Origin: a virus
Virus record (IMG/VR): IMGVR_UViG_3300033064_006579
Location: 48,459-112,458 of that record
Direction: 5' to 3' (one strand)
DNA: 64,000 bases
Of the stretch, positions 1 through 8,996 are shown piece by piece. A model generated the notes under the pieces. It had not been told where the DNA came from. It made no database searches and saw only the letters and a program-made list of their open reading frames with translations. The translations under genes were made by a program, and so were the position numbers. Each line of letters begins with the position of its first letter. Position 1 is the first letter of the stretch.

Positions 1-248
1 AAATCCTTCAGGGCCTCAGCCGATCCGAACATTTTGATTTGATAATCTCGCTGCGCCTGCGACTCTCGAAATATTAATTCCAGCTCAGCAAGCTCCCCGG
101 ACTGATCAAGTTGTTTGACAGCGAATTTCATCTGCTCAATAAATTGTGCCTTGGTGAATTCCAGCGTCTCTTTCTCGCTCTTATCCATCCAAAATTTATC
201 GGCAATTTTTGTTCCTGCTTTTATAACAGCATCTATAATGGGTATCAT
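1..248 (-). CDS. Phage holin, GTA 3-TM type (partial)
   Basis: The gene starts at 248 and runs off the left edge; 82 residues are visible. The N-terminus (MIPIIDAVIKAGTKIADKF) is followed by a charged helical stretch rich in Glu, Lys and Gln. This resembles the N-terminal half of the 'holin of 3TMs, for gene-transfer release' family, whose three membrane segments lie in the C-terminal half, outside this window. A GAGG ribosome-binding site precedes the ATG, which overlaps the upstream stop by ATGA. The position at the end of the appendage genes fits a lysis role. The family call rests on recognition of the N-terminal pattern only. Confidence 0.6.
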   Translation of the reverse strand, partial: MIPIIDAVIKAGTKIADKFWMDKSEKETLEFTKAQFIEQMKFAVKQLDQSGELAELELIFRESQAQRDYQIKMFGSAEALKD

Positions 249-436
249 TTTTGCACCCTCCTCTTCGATCGGCAATTAATGATCCGTAAAACGATAGGCC
301 AAAGTACCCGCTCGTAAAGAACGCCTACTCTCCTGGCGATTTGACGGCTTAAACCACAGTCTACGAGCCTGCAATAGACGTGTAATGGATTGAGTCGATG
401 AGCAATATATCCTTTTATGTCCCGCCATAGCTCCAT
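245..436 (-). CDS. Small conserved phage protein, function unknown
   Basis: A 63-residue basic protein. The segment HRLNPLHVYCRLVDCGLS followed by 'RQIARRVGVLYE' looks like a small protein I associate with phage lysis regions, but I know no function for it. It overlaps the protease gene upstream by 22 nt and the holin start by 4 nt, so it is probably translationally coupled to both. It has no clear membrane segment, only a moderately hydrophobic C-terminal helix (VLWPIVLRIINC). Confidence 0.6.
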   Translation of the reverse strand: MELWRDIKGYIAHRLNPLHVYCRLVDCGLSRQIARRVGVLYERVLWPIVLRIINCRSKRRVQK

Positions 437-1011
437 TTTTTAGTCAGATTAAATCCAGCGATTGGCTCGTTTTTATCCAAACACTTTGACGCCTTGAGCA
501 TGGCAGATGTGATACTTCCATTATCCAAAACATAGAAATCCCTGTCTTTGAGGTTGATATACAGACAGGCAAAGGCGTGGCCACTGACGATTACAATCCC
601 GATATGATCGTTAGAAATCCCTTCTTTTCTCAGAAGCGCGTATTTCAAAATTGCCTGCCCCTCACAATCTGCCCTCCCTCGATCAAGGGTTTCCCTTGAG
701 GTTTCCCAGTAATCCCTTTCACCCCAGCCGATAATGTCGGGCTCGTATCTTATCTCAAGATTCACGTGGCGATTAATCCTGCGAGCGATTTCTATCATTT
801 TGTTTTTCGATATCTTTTTTACCGAATAGATATTTGTCGAAGTTTTACCCTTCTCTCTTTTAATCCAGTCATCGATCTTGGCATGGTAATCACCGGCATA
901 AGTGTTTGAAAAACGCCTTGGATTAATCTCGACCTTCTTCCTGAAAAGGGCGAAAATTGTGTCTTTAATTTCTTTGAGTATGAGGATTAAATATTTCATC
1001 TTTTCGCTCAT
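415..1011 (-). CDS. Transglutaminase-like cysteine protease (BTLCP type)
   Basis: A 198-residue protein with a transglutaminase/papain-like catalytic pattern: Cys116 in RADCEG, His145 in VSGHAF and Asp163 in YVLDNG. The order and spacing match bacterial transglutaminase-like cysteine peptidases (Peptidase_C93). Residues 1-25 are hydrophobic/basic but not a convincing signal peptide; Met5 is an alternative start. The start overlaps the stop of the upstream appendage gene (TAATG). Similar proteins occur near tail-fibre and lysis genes in marine and environmental phages. Its substrate is unknown; it could process an appendage protein or act on the host at entry or lysis. Confidence 0.75.
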   Translation of the reverse strand: MSEKMKYLILILKEIKDTIFALFRKKVEINPRRFSNTYAGDYHAKIDDWIKREKGKTSTNIYSVKKISKNKMIEIARRINRHVNLEIRYEPDIIGWGERDYWETSRETLDRGRADCEGQAILKYALLRKEGISNDHIGIVIVSGHAFACLYINLKDRDFYVLDNGSITSAMLKASKCLDKNEPIAGFNLTKKWSYGGT

Positions 1012-1892
1012 TAATTATTATTATCAATCAAACAGGTGCTATCCCAAATCGACCAGTAAATATCGGCCTTCATCTCTCTATTATTATTCGTGGCATCTCG
1101 ATAGATCTCTGGCGCCGCGTCGCTAAGGGTTAGTGTAAGTGCCGCTGCATGAGAAAGTCTTTTGTTTGCAGGAAAATCAGACCATTTAGTGGGCTGTCCA
1201 CCGGCACCAGACCCGGTGTTCCCTTCAATGAATCCGGCTCTTGTTACACCGTCGGCAGCGCTCGACCACATCGCGATATACAAAATAGTATTCGTAGCGG
1301 GAATATCAGTAGTCCATGTACTAATAGATGTTGTTCCAGCCATAGCCTCAAGATTCGCAGCAACAGCTGTTCTTCTTCTCATTATATCAGACCCGGCCCA
1401 CTGGATGAGGGCTTCGTAATCCTCCGTTGGGTTCCAGTTTTCAACTTTGAAAATAATTGTCCAGGTCGATAAGCCGGAAAGCAAATCCCTAAAACCTGTA
1501 GTCGTGGTGAAATAATAAGTGTTGCCATCCAAAGATCTTGGTATCCCCGCTGGCATGTTACCCACCTCAGTCCACGTTAGGTTAGGTGCGACAACAGTAC
1601 CAGTCGCAGAATAGCCAATATCGTCGTCTCCTATATTTACTGCATCATGAAAAATACAAAAGTCTACTTCTGTGAGGCTCTCTTGACTATCCTGATTCCA
1701 ATCTGCATAAAGGATTCCTCCTTCGACATCTCTACTCAATCTATCGCCAGGCATGAGCCTTGTGCCAAAACCCCGGACAGGATCTTTCGTAACTTCCCAA
1801 ATGTTGCTACGATTACCAAGCTCGATGCATTCCTTATTCGACGGCTTAATAATTCCAGCCCGTCTTGTCAGGGTCGAAGTCATCCTTCCCAT
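1011..1892 (-). CDS. LamG/concanavalin-like virion appendage protein
   Basis: About 293 residues. I place the start at the ATG at 1892 (MGRMTSTLTRRAG), just after the upstream stop and with a GAG ribosome-binding site; the frame is open further upstream but that part overlaps the previous gene. The middle (NTYYFTTTTGF..STWTIIFKVENW) resembles the strands of LamG/concanavalin A-like jelly-roll lectins, common in receptor- or glycan-binding appendages. The N-terminal part (NIWEVTKDPVRGFGTRL) may be the attachment part. Downstream of the tail tip gene, so a decoration or fibre protein is likely. Confidence 0.5.
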   Translation of the reverse strand: MGRMTSTLTRRAGIIKPSNKECIELGNRSNIWEVTKDPVRGFGTRLMPGDRLSRDVEGGILYADWNQDSQESLTEVDFCIFHDAVNIGDDDIGYSATGTVVAPNLTWTEVGNMPAGIPRSLDGNTYYFTTTTGFRDLLSGLSTWTIIFKVENWNPTEDYEALIQWAGSDIMRRRTAVAANLEAMAGTTSISTWTTDIPATNTILYIAMWSSAADGVTRAGFIEGNTGSGAGGQPTKWSDFPANKRLSHAAALTLTLSDAAPEIYRDATNNNREMKADIYWSIWDSTCLIDNNN

Positions 1893-1893
1893 T

Positions 1894-2292
1894 TTATCGC
1901 TCCTCGCCACCCATAACCATATAACCAATTGTGGTACCGCCGCCAGCGACATCCCCGCTATTCAAATGCCATATCTGAATGCTGTCGTTTTGATCGCCGA
2001 AAATAATTCCCGGCACCCCGCAGTCGATTATAAAGGTTTCGTTAGTAACCAAACTTTTCGTAAAAAATTGATTTGTAACACACGGTTTCCCAAGAGCGGT
2101 CGCGCTATCCGGCACGGCAAATAACTTGACAGATGTCTCGGAGTAATCGAGGCAACCGTCGTAGGGCACGTGAAGCCAAATTTGCCTAACAAAACTGGTG
2201 ACTCCAGATCCATTCTGAAAAATCGCGATCGTTGTCCCTGCCGTAGTAACCCCTGACATCTCAGCCAGAATTTTATGATCGTATGCAGCCAT
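1894..2292 (-). CDS. Small beta-rich virion protein, unknown
   Basis: A 132-residue protein rich in Gly, Thr and Val, with alternating hydrophobic segments and no signal peptide. It ends 2 nt before the next gene starts and sits among appendage genes, so a small structural or attachment protein is likely. I recognise no family. An AGGAGG sequence lies upstream of the ATG. Confidence 0.5.
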   Translation of the reverse strand: MAAYDHKILAEMSGVTTAGTTIAIFQNGSGVTSFVRQIWLHVPYDGCLDYSETSVKLFAVPDSATALGKPCVTNQFFTKSLVTNETFIIDCGVPGIIFGDQNDSIQIWHLNSGDVAGGGTTIGYMVMGGEER

Positions 2293-2304
2293 TTCTATTT
2301 CCTC

Positions 2305-3054
2305 CTATGCTAATCCGTATTTTTTGTGATCTGACAAAGTGTCCGCAGGTGACAGGACCTTTTGAACTGTCACCCCACCCGAACCATCAGCAACCAAGGC
2401 CATGCTCGTCCCAGCATAATCTCTCGATGTCGCCGAGTTCGAGAAAATCCCACGAGTCCACGGTATATTTCTGTGAAAGTTTTCTATGCTCTGACCAAAC
2501 TCTGGCGTCGTCATACTCACGTCGATAACGGCGTCCTTGACGTTGATGGTTGTCGTGGTTGCTGCGTATGTGACCGCCGTGACGTACGAATATTGCGGGG
2601 CATTAGCCACTCCATTGAATTTTATGGCCCTTCCGACTGTGTAGACGGCTCGGACGTCACCACCCTCCTTCCATTGCGTCGTGGAGTGGTAATCCCACGG
2701 AGTCGTCCCCGACGTCCACCAAGCACCGGCTGGCGACGTTCCCGACAGGGTGCCGTCCTCGTTTATCGAAACATCAAGTCTGGCATCAAGAGATGAATGC
2801 GATCCGCGAGCATTGGAAACCTCTGTCTCAATTGGTGTATTCGCATATGTCCACTGCCATGTAGAGCCAGAGTAAACCCTCAAGATTTGATCTGTGCTTT
2901 GAAACCATGGTCTACCTGTCTCTGGAGAACCCGGTTCAGAGGCCCCAACAAATAAGGTGGCACAAGCGTCTATGTGATTCCTGATTATTGCATAGAGCTC
3001 GCCAAAAGTCGTAGTGCCCGTCGCCGGATTTGTATTCGTATAAGTCTGTCCCAT
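2305..3054 (-). CDS. Tail fibre/appendage-like protein
   Basis: A 249-residue protein. The N-terminal 60 residues include the segment 'GASEPGSPETGRPWFQSTD', and residues 78-105 hold an 'NARGSHSSLDARLD' motif with 'INEDGTL' of a kind common in phage tail and neck appendages, often as a short coiled segment before a beta domain. The C-terminal half is beta-rich (YVTAVTYAATTTTINVKDA). It lies two genes downstream of the tail-tip gene. The receptor is not known. Confidence 0.55.
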   Translation of the reverse strand: MGQTYTNTNPATGTTTFGELYAIIRNHIDACATLFVGASEPGSPETGRPWFQSTDQILRVYSGSTWQWTYANTPIETEVSNARGSHSSLDARLDVSINEDGTLSGTSPAGAWWTSGTTPWDYHSTTQWKEGGDVRAVYTVGRAIKFNGVANAPQYSYVTAVTYAATTTTINVKDAVIDVSMTTPEFGQSIENFHRNIPWTRGIFSNSATSRDYAGTSMALVADGSGGVTVQKVLSPADTLSDHKKYGLA

Positions 3055-3318
3055 TTATATCCCTCCACATCTAACTATATTTGTCAGGAATTTTTTTACA
3101 GCAATTCCTATTCTATTGATTACCCATGGCTTCATTATTTCAACGTGATAATTAGTGAGTTTATTTTCAATTCTATTGATTACCCATAGCTTCATTATTT
3201 CAGCGTGATAATTAGTGAGTTTATTTTCAATCCTATTATCAACCCAATCCTTGATTTGTTGTCTCGTCGCCTGGTCCTGACTATGAATCATTCGACTTGT
3301 TGCAGATTGAGAAACCAC
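3055..3318 (-). CDS. Short helical protein with 20-residue tandem repeat
   Basis: An 87-residue protein, GTG start at 3318, right after the stop of the tail-tip gene. It contains two and a half copies of a 20-residue unit (INRIENKLTNYHxEIMKxWV) encoded by a 60-bp tandem repeat. The repeat is predicted helical and amphipathic. Copy number could vary by slippage. The place between the tail tip and an appendage protein suggests a linker or small chaperone, but no family is recognised. Confidence 0.5.
   Translation of the reverse strand: MVSQSATSRMIHSQDQATRQQIKDWVDNRIENKLTNYHAEIMKLWVINRIENKLTNYHVEIMKPWVINRIGIAVKKFLTNIVRCGGI
3121..3240. repeat. 60-bp tandem repeat, two copies
   Basis: Positions 3121-3180 and 3181-3240 are near-identical 60-bp units differing at a handful of bases; the last ten bases of a third unit precede them (3111-3120). 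The unit is exactly 20 codons, so the reading frame is kept. It lies wholly inside the small gene downstream of the tail-tip gene. Confidence 0.9.
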
Positions 3319-3319
3319 C

Positions 3320-6300
3320 TTAATACCCCTTGATAAATAAATCTATCTGTCCACTTTGTTTTGCACCAGCGTCATCGTAAAGCGTGATATAAAAATCTGT
3401 TAGGGTCTTATTTTTAATCATGACGTAATACGGATCTGATACGACCGATGGAGAGACCAAGTAATTGACAAGAAAATTTAAGCTAAAATCAGTTGATAAA
3501 TCAAAAGTCGATCCCGATGCCCCGACAAGCTGGCTGTTAAAGGTATAATTTGTTTCAGGCACATCAATCCATGTATAAATGCTTGTAAATGCGAGAGCAG
3601 TAAAATTACTGTCCAGATTAAACCTATCCTTACGTTGAAAATATCTAAACGACGCCTGCACAGGAGAGGCTTGATATGTCGTCCAGCTCAGGGCTGTCAA
3701 TGGGGATGAGCCTGAAACTCTATAAAAAGTTTGGTGTGACGATTCGTCTGTAATTTCCGTATCCGTATCCGCTGGATAGGTCTGATCCGTCCTGCTCGGA
3801 TAGGTTCGATCTGTGAACCGTAGGATTTCACTCTCATAATCTTTGAATAATCTCAAGGTGCCGGTTATCGATTTCGTCAAGTCTCTTGTCGGCGAAATAT
3901 AATATCCCTCCGTTTTAGTCGTTCCAGTATATTCGGTTAACGACGTGCCTGAATCGACCCACTTAGAAACGCCACTCCCGACATCGAGAAGGGTATGAGG
4001 AACATGGAGGCCGGGGGTGTTTCCAGAGTGAACCCAAACAAGATTGTTTGTGACATTAGACGCCGAAAGGTCACCAGTGACAGAGGAGGCGACTCCGTTT
4101 ACAAAATCATCGAGTTCTTCTTTCTCGTAGACTATATTTATGATGTCCGCTATGCCAGAAACCACCACTGTTATCGTAGACCCGGTAGATGATTTATTGC
4201 CAGAGTTATCTATCGCCTTAATATGCCATTTGAATGTTCCATCATAAGTGAGTTTGTGAGTATATGTGTTTGCAGAAACCTCCTTTACGATCACGACTCC
4301 ACTCATCCACGTCGGCCCCTCTCTGATTTCATATCCTCGCCTGTCGACGTCGGCAACATGATCCCACCTCATAATCAAACTCATGCCATCTTGAACACCA
4401 ATAAAACCAGTGACATTCGCTGGAGGAGCGTACTTCCATAGAATCGTAATCACACTTTTTATTACATTATTCGAATCGGGAGAATGTCCCCTATCTGCAA
4501 GGATATCGCTACCGCAAATCGCAATCTGATATGCATGTTGATATTGCCATGCATGAGTCGATATATATCCCAAATTTTTAGTCGCGCCGAGAAATTCCCA
4601 GACAGAGTCTGTCACAGAGGAATCTTTACGATATATATCCCACTTTGCAAGCTTGCGCTCATCATAGACTACGTAATCCCAAGTCATGTGAACCTCGGAA
4701 CTATAAACTCCGGCGACTTCCGACTTCAAAACTTCATTAATGTGAACATTAGTAGCGATTGGAATTGCTTGAAGAGCACTTGAATTCCAAGTTGTCGGAA
4801 GCGATTCCGTATAAAGACTCGCGTTATACTCAACGGCACTTATAGTCCTTTTCAGGTCCTGAGAGCGAGAGATTCCAATTACCTTAAACAACTTAAATTC
4901 AGAATTCTGAACGCCGAATGTAAATAAATCGTTCTCGGCCGGATTAGATGTCCAATTCGAACTAACCGTCAGTTTATTAGTTGTCGCGCTCGAAGTGGTG
5001 ACGGTCCTATTTTCAACAGTGTCGTCGGCATGACGAATATAAACAATATAAGTAGACGAGCCATCCAGCGTAAGTTGCTGATCGATTGTCACTGTATTAT
5101 TAGTTGAGTCTAAAACTCTGCCACCATATCCCCACTGCGGCAAATCATGTTGGACCCGAATCACATCTCCTAATTGACAGGCGATCGCGTCAACGTCGAC
5201 ACCAAACTCAATGGAACGAACTAAATATTTGTTTAGGTTTAGCCTATAAACCGCCTCTCTGTAGGCCTGTTGGTATGACGTGCACCCGTATAAAACTAAC
5301 GATGCCTTTTTCTCAACGCCACCCTCTACCCAATCGTTGCCGTAAACTTGTATAATCTCTCGTTGGAAATCTCTCGCTTTATCGAAATAAGTTACCTCAA
5401 AGATATTCGCTCGGTCTTCGAGCGCGAGAAAAGTCTCTTTGAACGAATCCCGAACAATGTTCGAAACATTGAACATCTGGACAGGATCGCCACTTTTATC
5501 TACGACACAAGAAAATTTAGTCCCCCTCATTATTACAATGCCACGTCCGACTTGAGCAACATGTACCAAAGCATCCCACATACTCATTTGCGAATCAAAT
5601 ACTATGTTGATGATCGCCCTCGGCACCCCATTAATTTTTACATTGCACCAATCTGCCCATTCTGAAAAGGCAGTATAATCCATCCTCGCCGGAGCAACAC
5701 CGTCATAACCTTTGACTTGAAGATTATATACGCTACCATCATAACTAATATCGAGAGTATAATATGGGCGAACAAGCATGTCATAGCAAGCCCACGCCGG
5801 ATTATCTGCTGGTTTTGGCTCCCAAACTCCGGTTGTTGGGTTGTAAATAGGCACAATGTTTCTAATCACTTCGCAGGTTACGTTCGGAACCGCTCCCGCC
5901 AGTTGGTTGGTTGCAAGAGCGCGAACACCAAGGAGGGCAGTATATGGATATGCAAAATCATCGGGGATTATCTGCGCGATCCCACCAAGATACAACGTGT
6001 TTTCATATCGCCCACCAGTCCCGGCAACGGCAAGTTTTTTAAGCCTTACTTCATATGATCCGGCAGAAAGATCTCTCACATCGAAGCTACGCCTCAAAGG
6101 GCCTCTTCGAGCACCGATGATATTAATAGCTCCAAGAGCGCCACCCGTATTGACAGTTCTTGTAATGCTCGAAAACCATTCCTCGACGTCGGCAAGAAAG
6201 GCGCCAGAATCCATCTTGTTTCTAACCTCTACAACCTGCCTATTGAGACCAGTGATTTCAACCCACACACCCATTGTATCGTAAGTTCCGAAATCTTGCC

Positions 6301-7585
6301 AACCACCCGACTGGTCGGGGTAACCACTTCCGACTCTATATTGAATCGTTGCCGTAAGCGCGGGGTTCCAGACTGGTTCCAGATCGACTTGCATATACGG
6401 GGTGCGGATTGGGAAAGACCACCATCCCGGCTTTATCTTTGGGCAACTCGGGCAATTTGGCAATCCATATTGAGAAGCATATTGAAATTTAACCGATTGA
6501 CATTGACTCGTAAATTTAAAGCCCTGCGCGGTATAGACAAAATCAGAATAGGTTTCCTTTCCACCCTCACCGGCAACTATCGAAGTCCAAGCTGCATCGC
6601 CCACCATACGGTATTCAATTGACATCTCGATATTGGTACTATCTAACCCACCCTGCCCGTTAACATAATATAGGCCGTTGGGGCAAACTATATCGATTCT
6701 CAGCCCCTCTGTGGCGTCGCCCTCGACAGTCGCGGTGACATATGCATCGGTCGTGATTTCTCTCGAATACGACTTGTAATTATAAGTGTCGCCAAAATAT
6801 TCAACCGGCTCTTGATTCCTAACCCCTAATTTAATCCTCTGCCAAACATTATCAAAATTTTCGATTGCCTCGTCGTTAATTTTAATATTTGCTACGCCTT
6901 GAATACAACCATCGTGCAATGCGAGTAAAACGTTATAATATTGATCGTCGCCAACGGTATCGATATAACGATTTATAATGGTTCCGCCGACTCTGCGGGT
7001 TCCATAGATTCTCGGCAAAGGGTGACCTTGGGTAGTCATATTTCTCATGTCGCCCCACCCATAAGTATCAGTTTGCGCTTCCATTGATCCGGCACCAATC
7101 CCGGATGCTCCTCCAATACCGGGCAACGCCGGATATGAAGGTGGCGCATTAGGAAACAGAGCGTTAATTGCAAACGAGCCCATCATTCCAATCGCCATTA
7201 TCGCAACTGCACCCCAACCTGCTCCGAGAGCGGCTGGTGCCGTTAGGTATGGAGCGACAACCATGAGGACAACCATGAGGACAACCATCGCGATCGTCCT
7301 ACCCCAGTTCTTATCCCCCTCCCCCTCTCCTCCGCCTCCTCTTGGCACTGGTACGACGACTATATGATCATTAATATTCGGACAAACCGCGATTAGTTCA
7401 GAATCATCAAGCACTCTTCCGTTGATGCTGTATTTTACATCGACATCTCTCATAGAAACGATATTTTTATCAGCGACATACTCGGAAATCGGCTTGGCGA
7501 CCTCGTGCTCAAGCCAATAATCGGTCCTCTTCGAGATATCGAACATACTGCTTACGACAGTTAATTTTACTTTGTTATACGACAT
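3320..7585 (-). CDS. J: Tail tip attachment/host specificity protein (J-like)
   Basis: A 1421-residue protein, the largest tail gene after the tape measure and the last of the lambda-order set. Residues 50-85 look like the ubiquitin-like I/J entry region; residues 97-145 are strongly hydrophobic (two stretches rich in V, M, A), as in other J-type proteins. The segment 'PLPRIYGTRRVGG' and the following domain match the central tail-tip hub. The C-terminal third contains fibronectin-like beta domains. I chose the ATG at 7585, which overlaps the NlpC gene by 11 nt; a TTG at 7639 would add 18 residues but overlaps more. It should form the tip and fix the host receptor. Confidence 0.85.
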   Translation of the reverse strand: MSYNKVKLTVVSSMFDISKRTDYWLEHEVAKPISEYVADKNIVSMRDVDVKYSINGRVLDDSELIAVCPNINDHIVVVPVPRGGGGEGEGDKNWGRTIAMVVLMVVLMVVAPYLTAPAALGAGWGAVAIMAIGMMGSFAINALFPNAPPSYPALPGIGGASGIGAGSMEAQTDTYGWGDMRNMTTQGHPLPRIYGTRRVGGTIINRYIDTVGDDQYYNVLLALHDGCIQGVANIKINDEAIENFDNVWQRIKLGVRNQEPVEYFGDTYNYKSYSREITTDAYVTATVEGDATEGLRIDIVCPNGLYYVNGQGGLDSTNIEMSIEYRMVGDAAWTSIVAGEGGKETYSDFVYTAQGFKFTSQCQSVKFQYASQYGLPNCPSCPKIKPGWWSFPIRTPYMQVDLEPVWNPALTATIQYRVGSGYPDQSGGWQDFGTYDTMGVWVEITGLNRQVVEVRNKMDSGAFLADVEEWFSSITRTVNTGGALGAINIIGARRGPLRRSFDVRDLSAGSYEVRLKKLAVAGTGGRYENTLYLGGIAQIIPDDFAYPYTALLGVRALATNQLAGAVPNVTCEVIRNIVPIYNPTTGVWEPKPADNPAWACYDMLVRPYYTLDISYDGSVYNLQVKGYDGVAPARMDYTAFSEWADWCNVKINGVPRAIINIVFDSQMSMWDALVHVAQVGRGIVIMRGTKFSCVVDKSGDPVQMFNVSNIVRDSFKETFLALEDRANIFEVTYFDKARDFQREIIQVYGNDWVEGGVEKKASLVLYGCTSYQQAYREAVYRLNLNKYLVRSIEFGVDVDAIACQLGDVIRVQHDLPQWGYGGRVLDSTNNTVTIDQQLTLDGSSTYIVYIRHADDTVENRTVTTSSATTNKLTVSSNWTSNPAENDLFTFGVQNSEFKLFKVIGISRSQDLKRTISAVEYNASLYTESLPTTWNSSALQAIPIATNVHINEVLKSEVAGVYSSEVHMTWDYVVYDERKLAKWDIYRKDSSVTDSVWEFLGATKNLGYISTHAWQYQHAYQIAICGSDILADRGHSPDSNNVIKSVITILWKYAPPANVTGFIGVQDGMSLIMRWDHVADVDRRGYEIREGPTWMSGVVIVKEVSANTYTHKLTYDGTFKWHIKAIDNSGNKSSTGSTITVVVSGIADIINIVYEKEELDDFVNGVASSVTGDLSASNVTNNLVWVHSGNTPGLHVPHTLLDVGSGVSKWVDSGTSLTEYTGTTKTEGYYISPTRDLTKSITGTLRLFKDYESEILRFTDRTYPSRTDQTYPADTDTEITDESSHQTFYRVSGSSPLTALSWTTYQASPVQASFRYFQRKDRFNLDSNFTALAFTSIYTWIDVPETNYTFNSQLVGASGSTFDLSTDFSLNFLVNYLVSPSVVSDPYYVMIKNKTLTDFYITLYDDAGAKQSGQIDLFIKGY

Positions 7586-7973
7586 ATCTATAGTAACCGT
7601 GAATCTTTCTTTTCCAATACGGATGATCGAACTTCTCAATTATCGACATAGTTTTTTCCATAGTGTGAATAAAGGTTTTTTCATCTATGCAAACCCCAAA
7701 ATGATGATCGAAGCCTGGGTTTATTCTTAAAACAACTAGGCAGCCCTTCTCTGGCCCGCCGAGCTTGACCCATTTTCCGCTATCTCTTTCCTCTTTGAAT
7801 TTAGATGAAATAACCTTCTTACAAAAAGCCCCTATATCAAAATCAGGCATTTTCACGTCACTAAGGATTTCGGATGCACATATCACCAAGCCCCAACAGT
7901 CAAGGCCGGTCTTAGGGTTGCGGCCACTATCGACAAATGGGATGCCAATCAAATCGAAAATATTACTACTCAT
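7575..7973 (-). CDS. NlpC/P60 tail assembly peptidase (K-like)
   Basis: A 132-residue NlpC/P60 domain: Cys26 in GLDCWGLV, His91 in HHFGVCID, and a third polar residue His103 in FIHTM. Length and position match the C-terminal domain of lambda gpK, which sits between L and J and acts on peptidoglycan during tail tip assembly or DNA entry. The JAMM-type N-terminal domain of lambda K is absent. The start overlaps the L-like stop by 1 nt. Confidence 0.85.
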   Translation of the reverse strand: MSSNIFDLIGIPFVDSGRNPKTGLDCWGLVICASEILSDVKMPDFDIGAFCKKVISSKFKEERDSGKWVKLGGPEKGCLVVLRINPGFDHHFGVCIDEKTFIHTMEKTMSIIEKFDHPYWKRKIHGYYRYVV

Positions 7974-8626
7974 TATTTTAATCCCTTTAGATATACTCCG
8001 CCCTCTGGAATGCCAGGGAAGGCTCCGAAATATCTTATATTCCCATATTTTCTACAATCATCTATCGTTTTGGAACAAACTGTTCCGGGCGTCGAGCCAG
8101 AGTAACCACATTTATTCCCGCGGAAACTCCATCGACAAAAATTCTTGATATATCGATTTGGAGGATGCATAACTGACGATTGGTTTCTCGCAGACAACCC
8201 AAAAGTCGCCCACTGCGTATCGGCGTAGGATGTAGTGCAAATAAACGACTCTTCGATCTCCGCCGAAGTTAGACCAAGGTGATCGCTATGAACGACATAT
8301 AGAGTGACTTCAGAACCAACACCACCTTTTGCTCCATCCATCTCCATGTAGGCCTGCATTGTTCGATTGGCATTGCCTATCCTAATATTGGCGACGGTCT
8401 GTTCGCCCATCCCCTCCTCTTTGGTATCGTCAATATCGAAGGGGAAAGCGTGCCAGGTATAGGTAGTGCCGCTTGTGGGCCAAACGATGCTCTCGGTGTT
8501 TCGACAAAATCGCAGAGTCGTGCTGTTAGGATCCGGGAAAATTACTTTTGCCAGTAATAGCCACGCTCCGCTGGCCTGTAATTTGTTTTTTTCTAGAATC
8601 GCCGCACTACTTAAACTAAGAGCCAC
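7973..8626 (-). CDS. L: Minor tail protein L-like
   Basis: A 217-residue protein. The C-terminal third has four spaced cysteines (Cys164, 173, 184, 191) around FCRWSFRGNKCGYSG, the pattern that in lambda gpL-type proteins binds an iron-sulfur cluster. The N-terminal part is beta-rich, as expected for a tail hub ring. The position between M-like and NlpC genes matches lambda order M-L-K-J. Confidence 0.8.
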   Translation of the reverse strand: MALSLSSAAILEKNKLQASGAWLLLAKVIFPDPNSTTLRFCRNTESIVWPTSGTTYTWHAFPFDIDDTKEEGMGEQTVANIRIGNANRTMQAYMEMDGAKGGVGSEVTLYVVHSDHLGLTSAEIEESFICTTSYADTQWATFGLSARNQSSVMHPPNRYIKNFCRWSFRGNKCGYSGSTPGTVCSKTIDDCRKYGNIRYFGAFPGIPEGGVYLKGLK

Positions 8627-8629
8627 GCA

Positions 8630-8995
8630 TTATACCTCTCTTAAATCAATAGATCCGCTAAAGTAATTTTGATTGTAATTCGTAAAACTTATTGAATCGC
8701 TTAAAAATCTGACCTCATATGTCGAGCCACTCGTCGGTTCTGAAAAATTAAAACTTGAAGATCCACCAGTCACGCCACTTTCAAAAAAAGTCTGTAATGA
8801 CACGTAGGAATTCTTTGACATATCTCTCCACGACAATGTAAATTCTTTTCTTGCTCTTGTGAATTTGCCCCTTGTCTGTACGTAACCAGACTCGAACAGC
8901 GTTCTAATCGCAGGCATGTGAGTTGTGATTTTGATTGAATCGTATGCCCTTGAGATTCCGGTCGTACCTGATGGAAAATCTATTGCGCTCGTCAC
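8630..8995 (-). CDS. M: Minor tail protein M-like
   Basis: A 121-residue protein with an SW-rich central strand (REFTLSW-type 'KEFTLSWRDM') followed by a segment that ends 'FNFSEPTSGSTYEVRFL', the layout of lambda gpM/distal-tail ring proteins. The length is close to lambda M (about 109). It lies between the tape measure and L-like genes with 1-3 nt spacing. Confidence 0.7.
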   Translation of the reverse strand: MTSAIDFPSGTTGISRAYDSIKITTHMPAIRTLFESGYVQTRGKFTRARKEFTLSWRDMSKNSYVSLQTFFESGVTGGSSSFNFSEPTSGSTYEVRFLSDSISFTNYNQNYFSGSIDLREV

Positions 8996-8996
8996 C

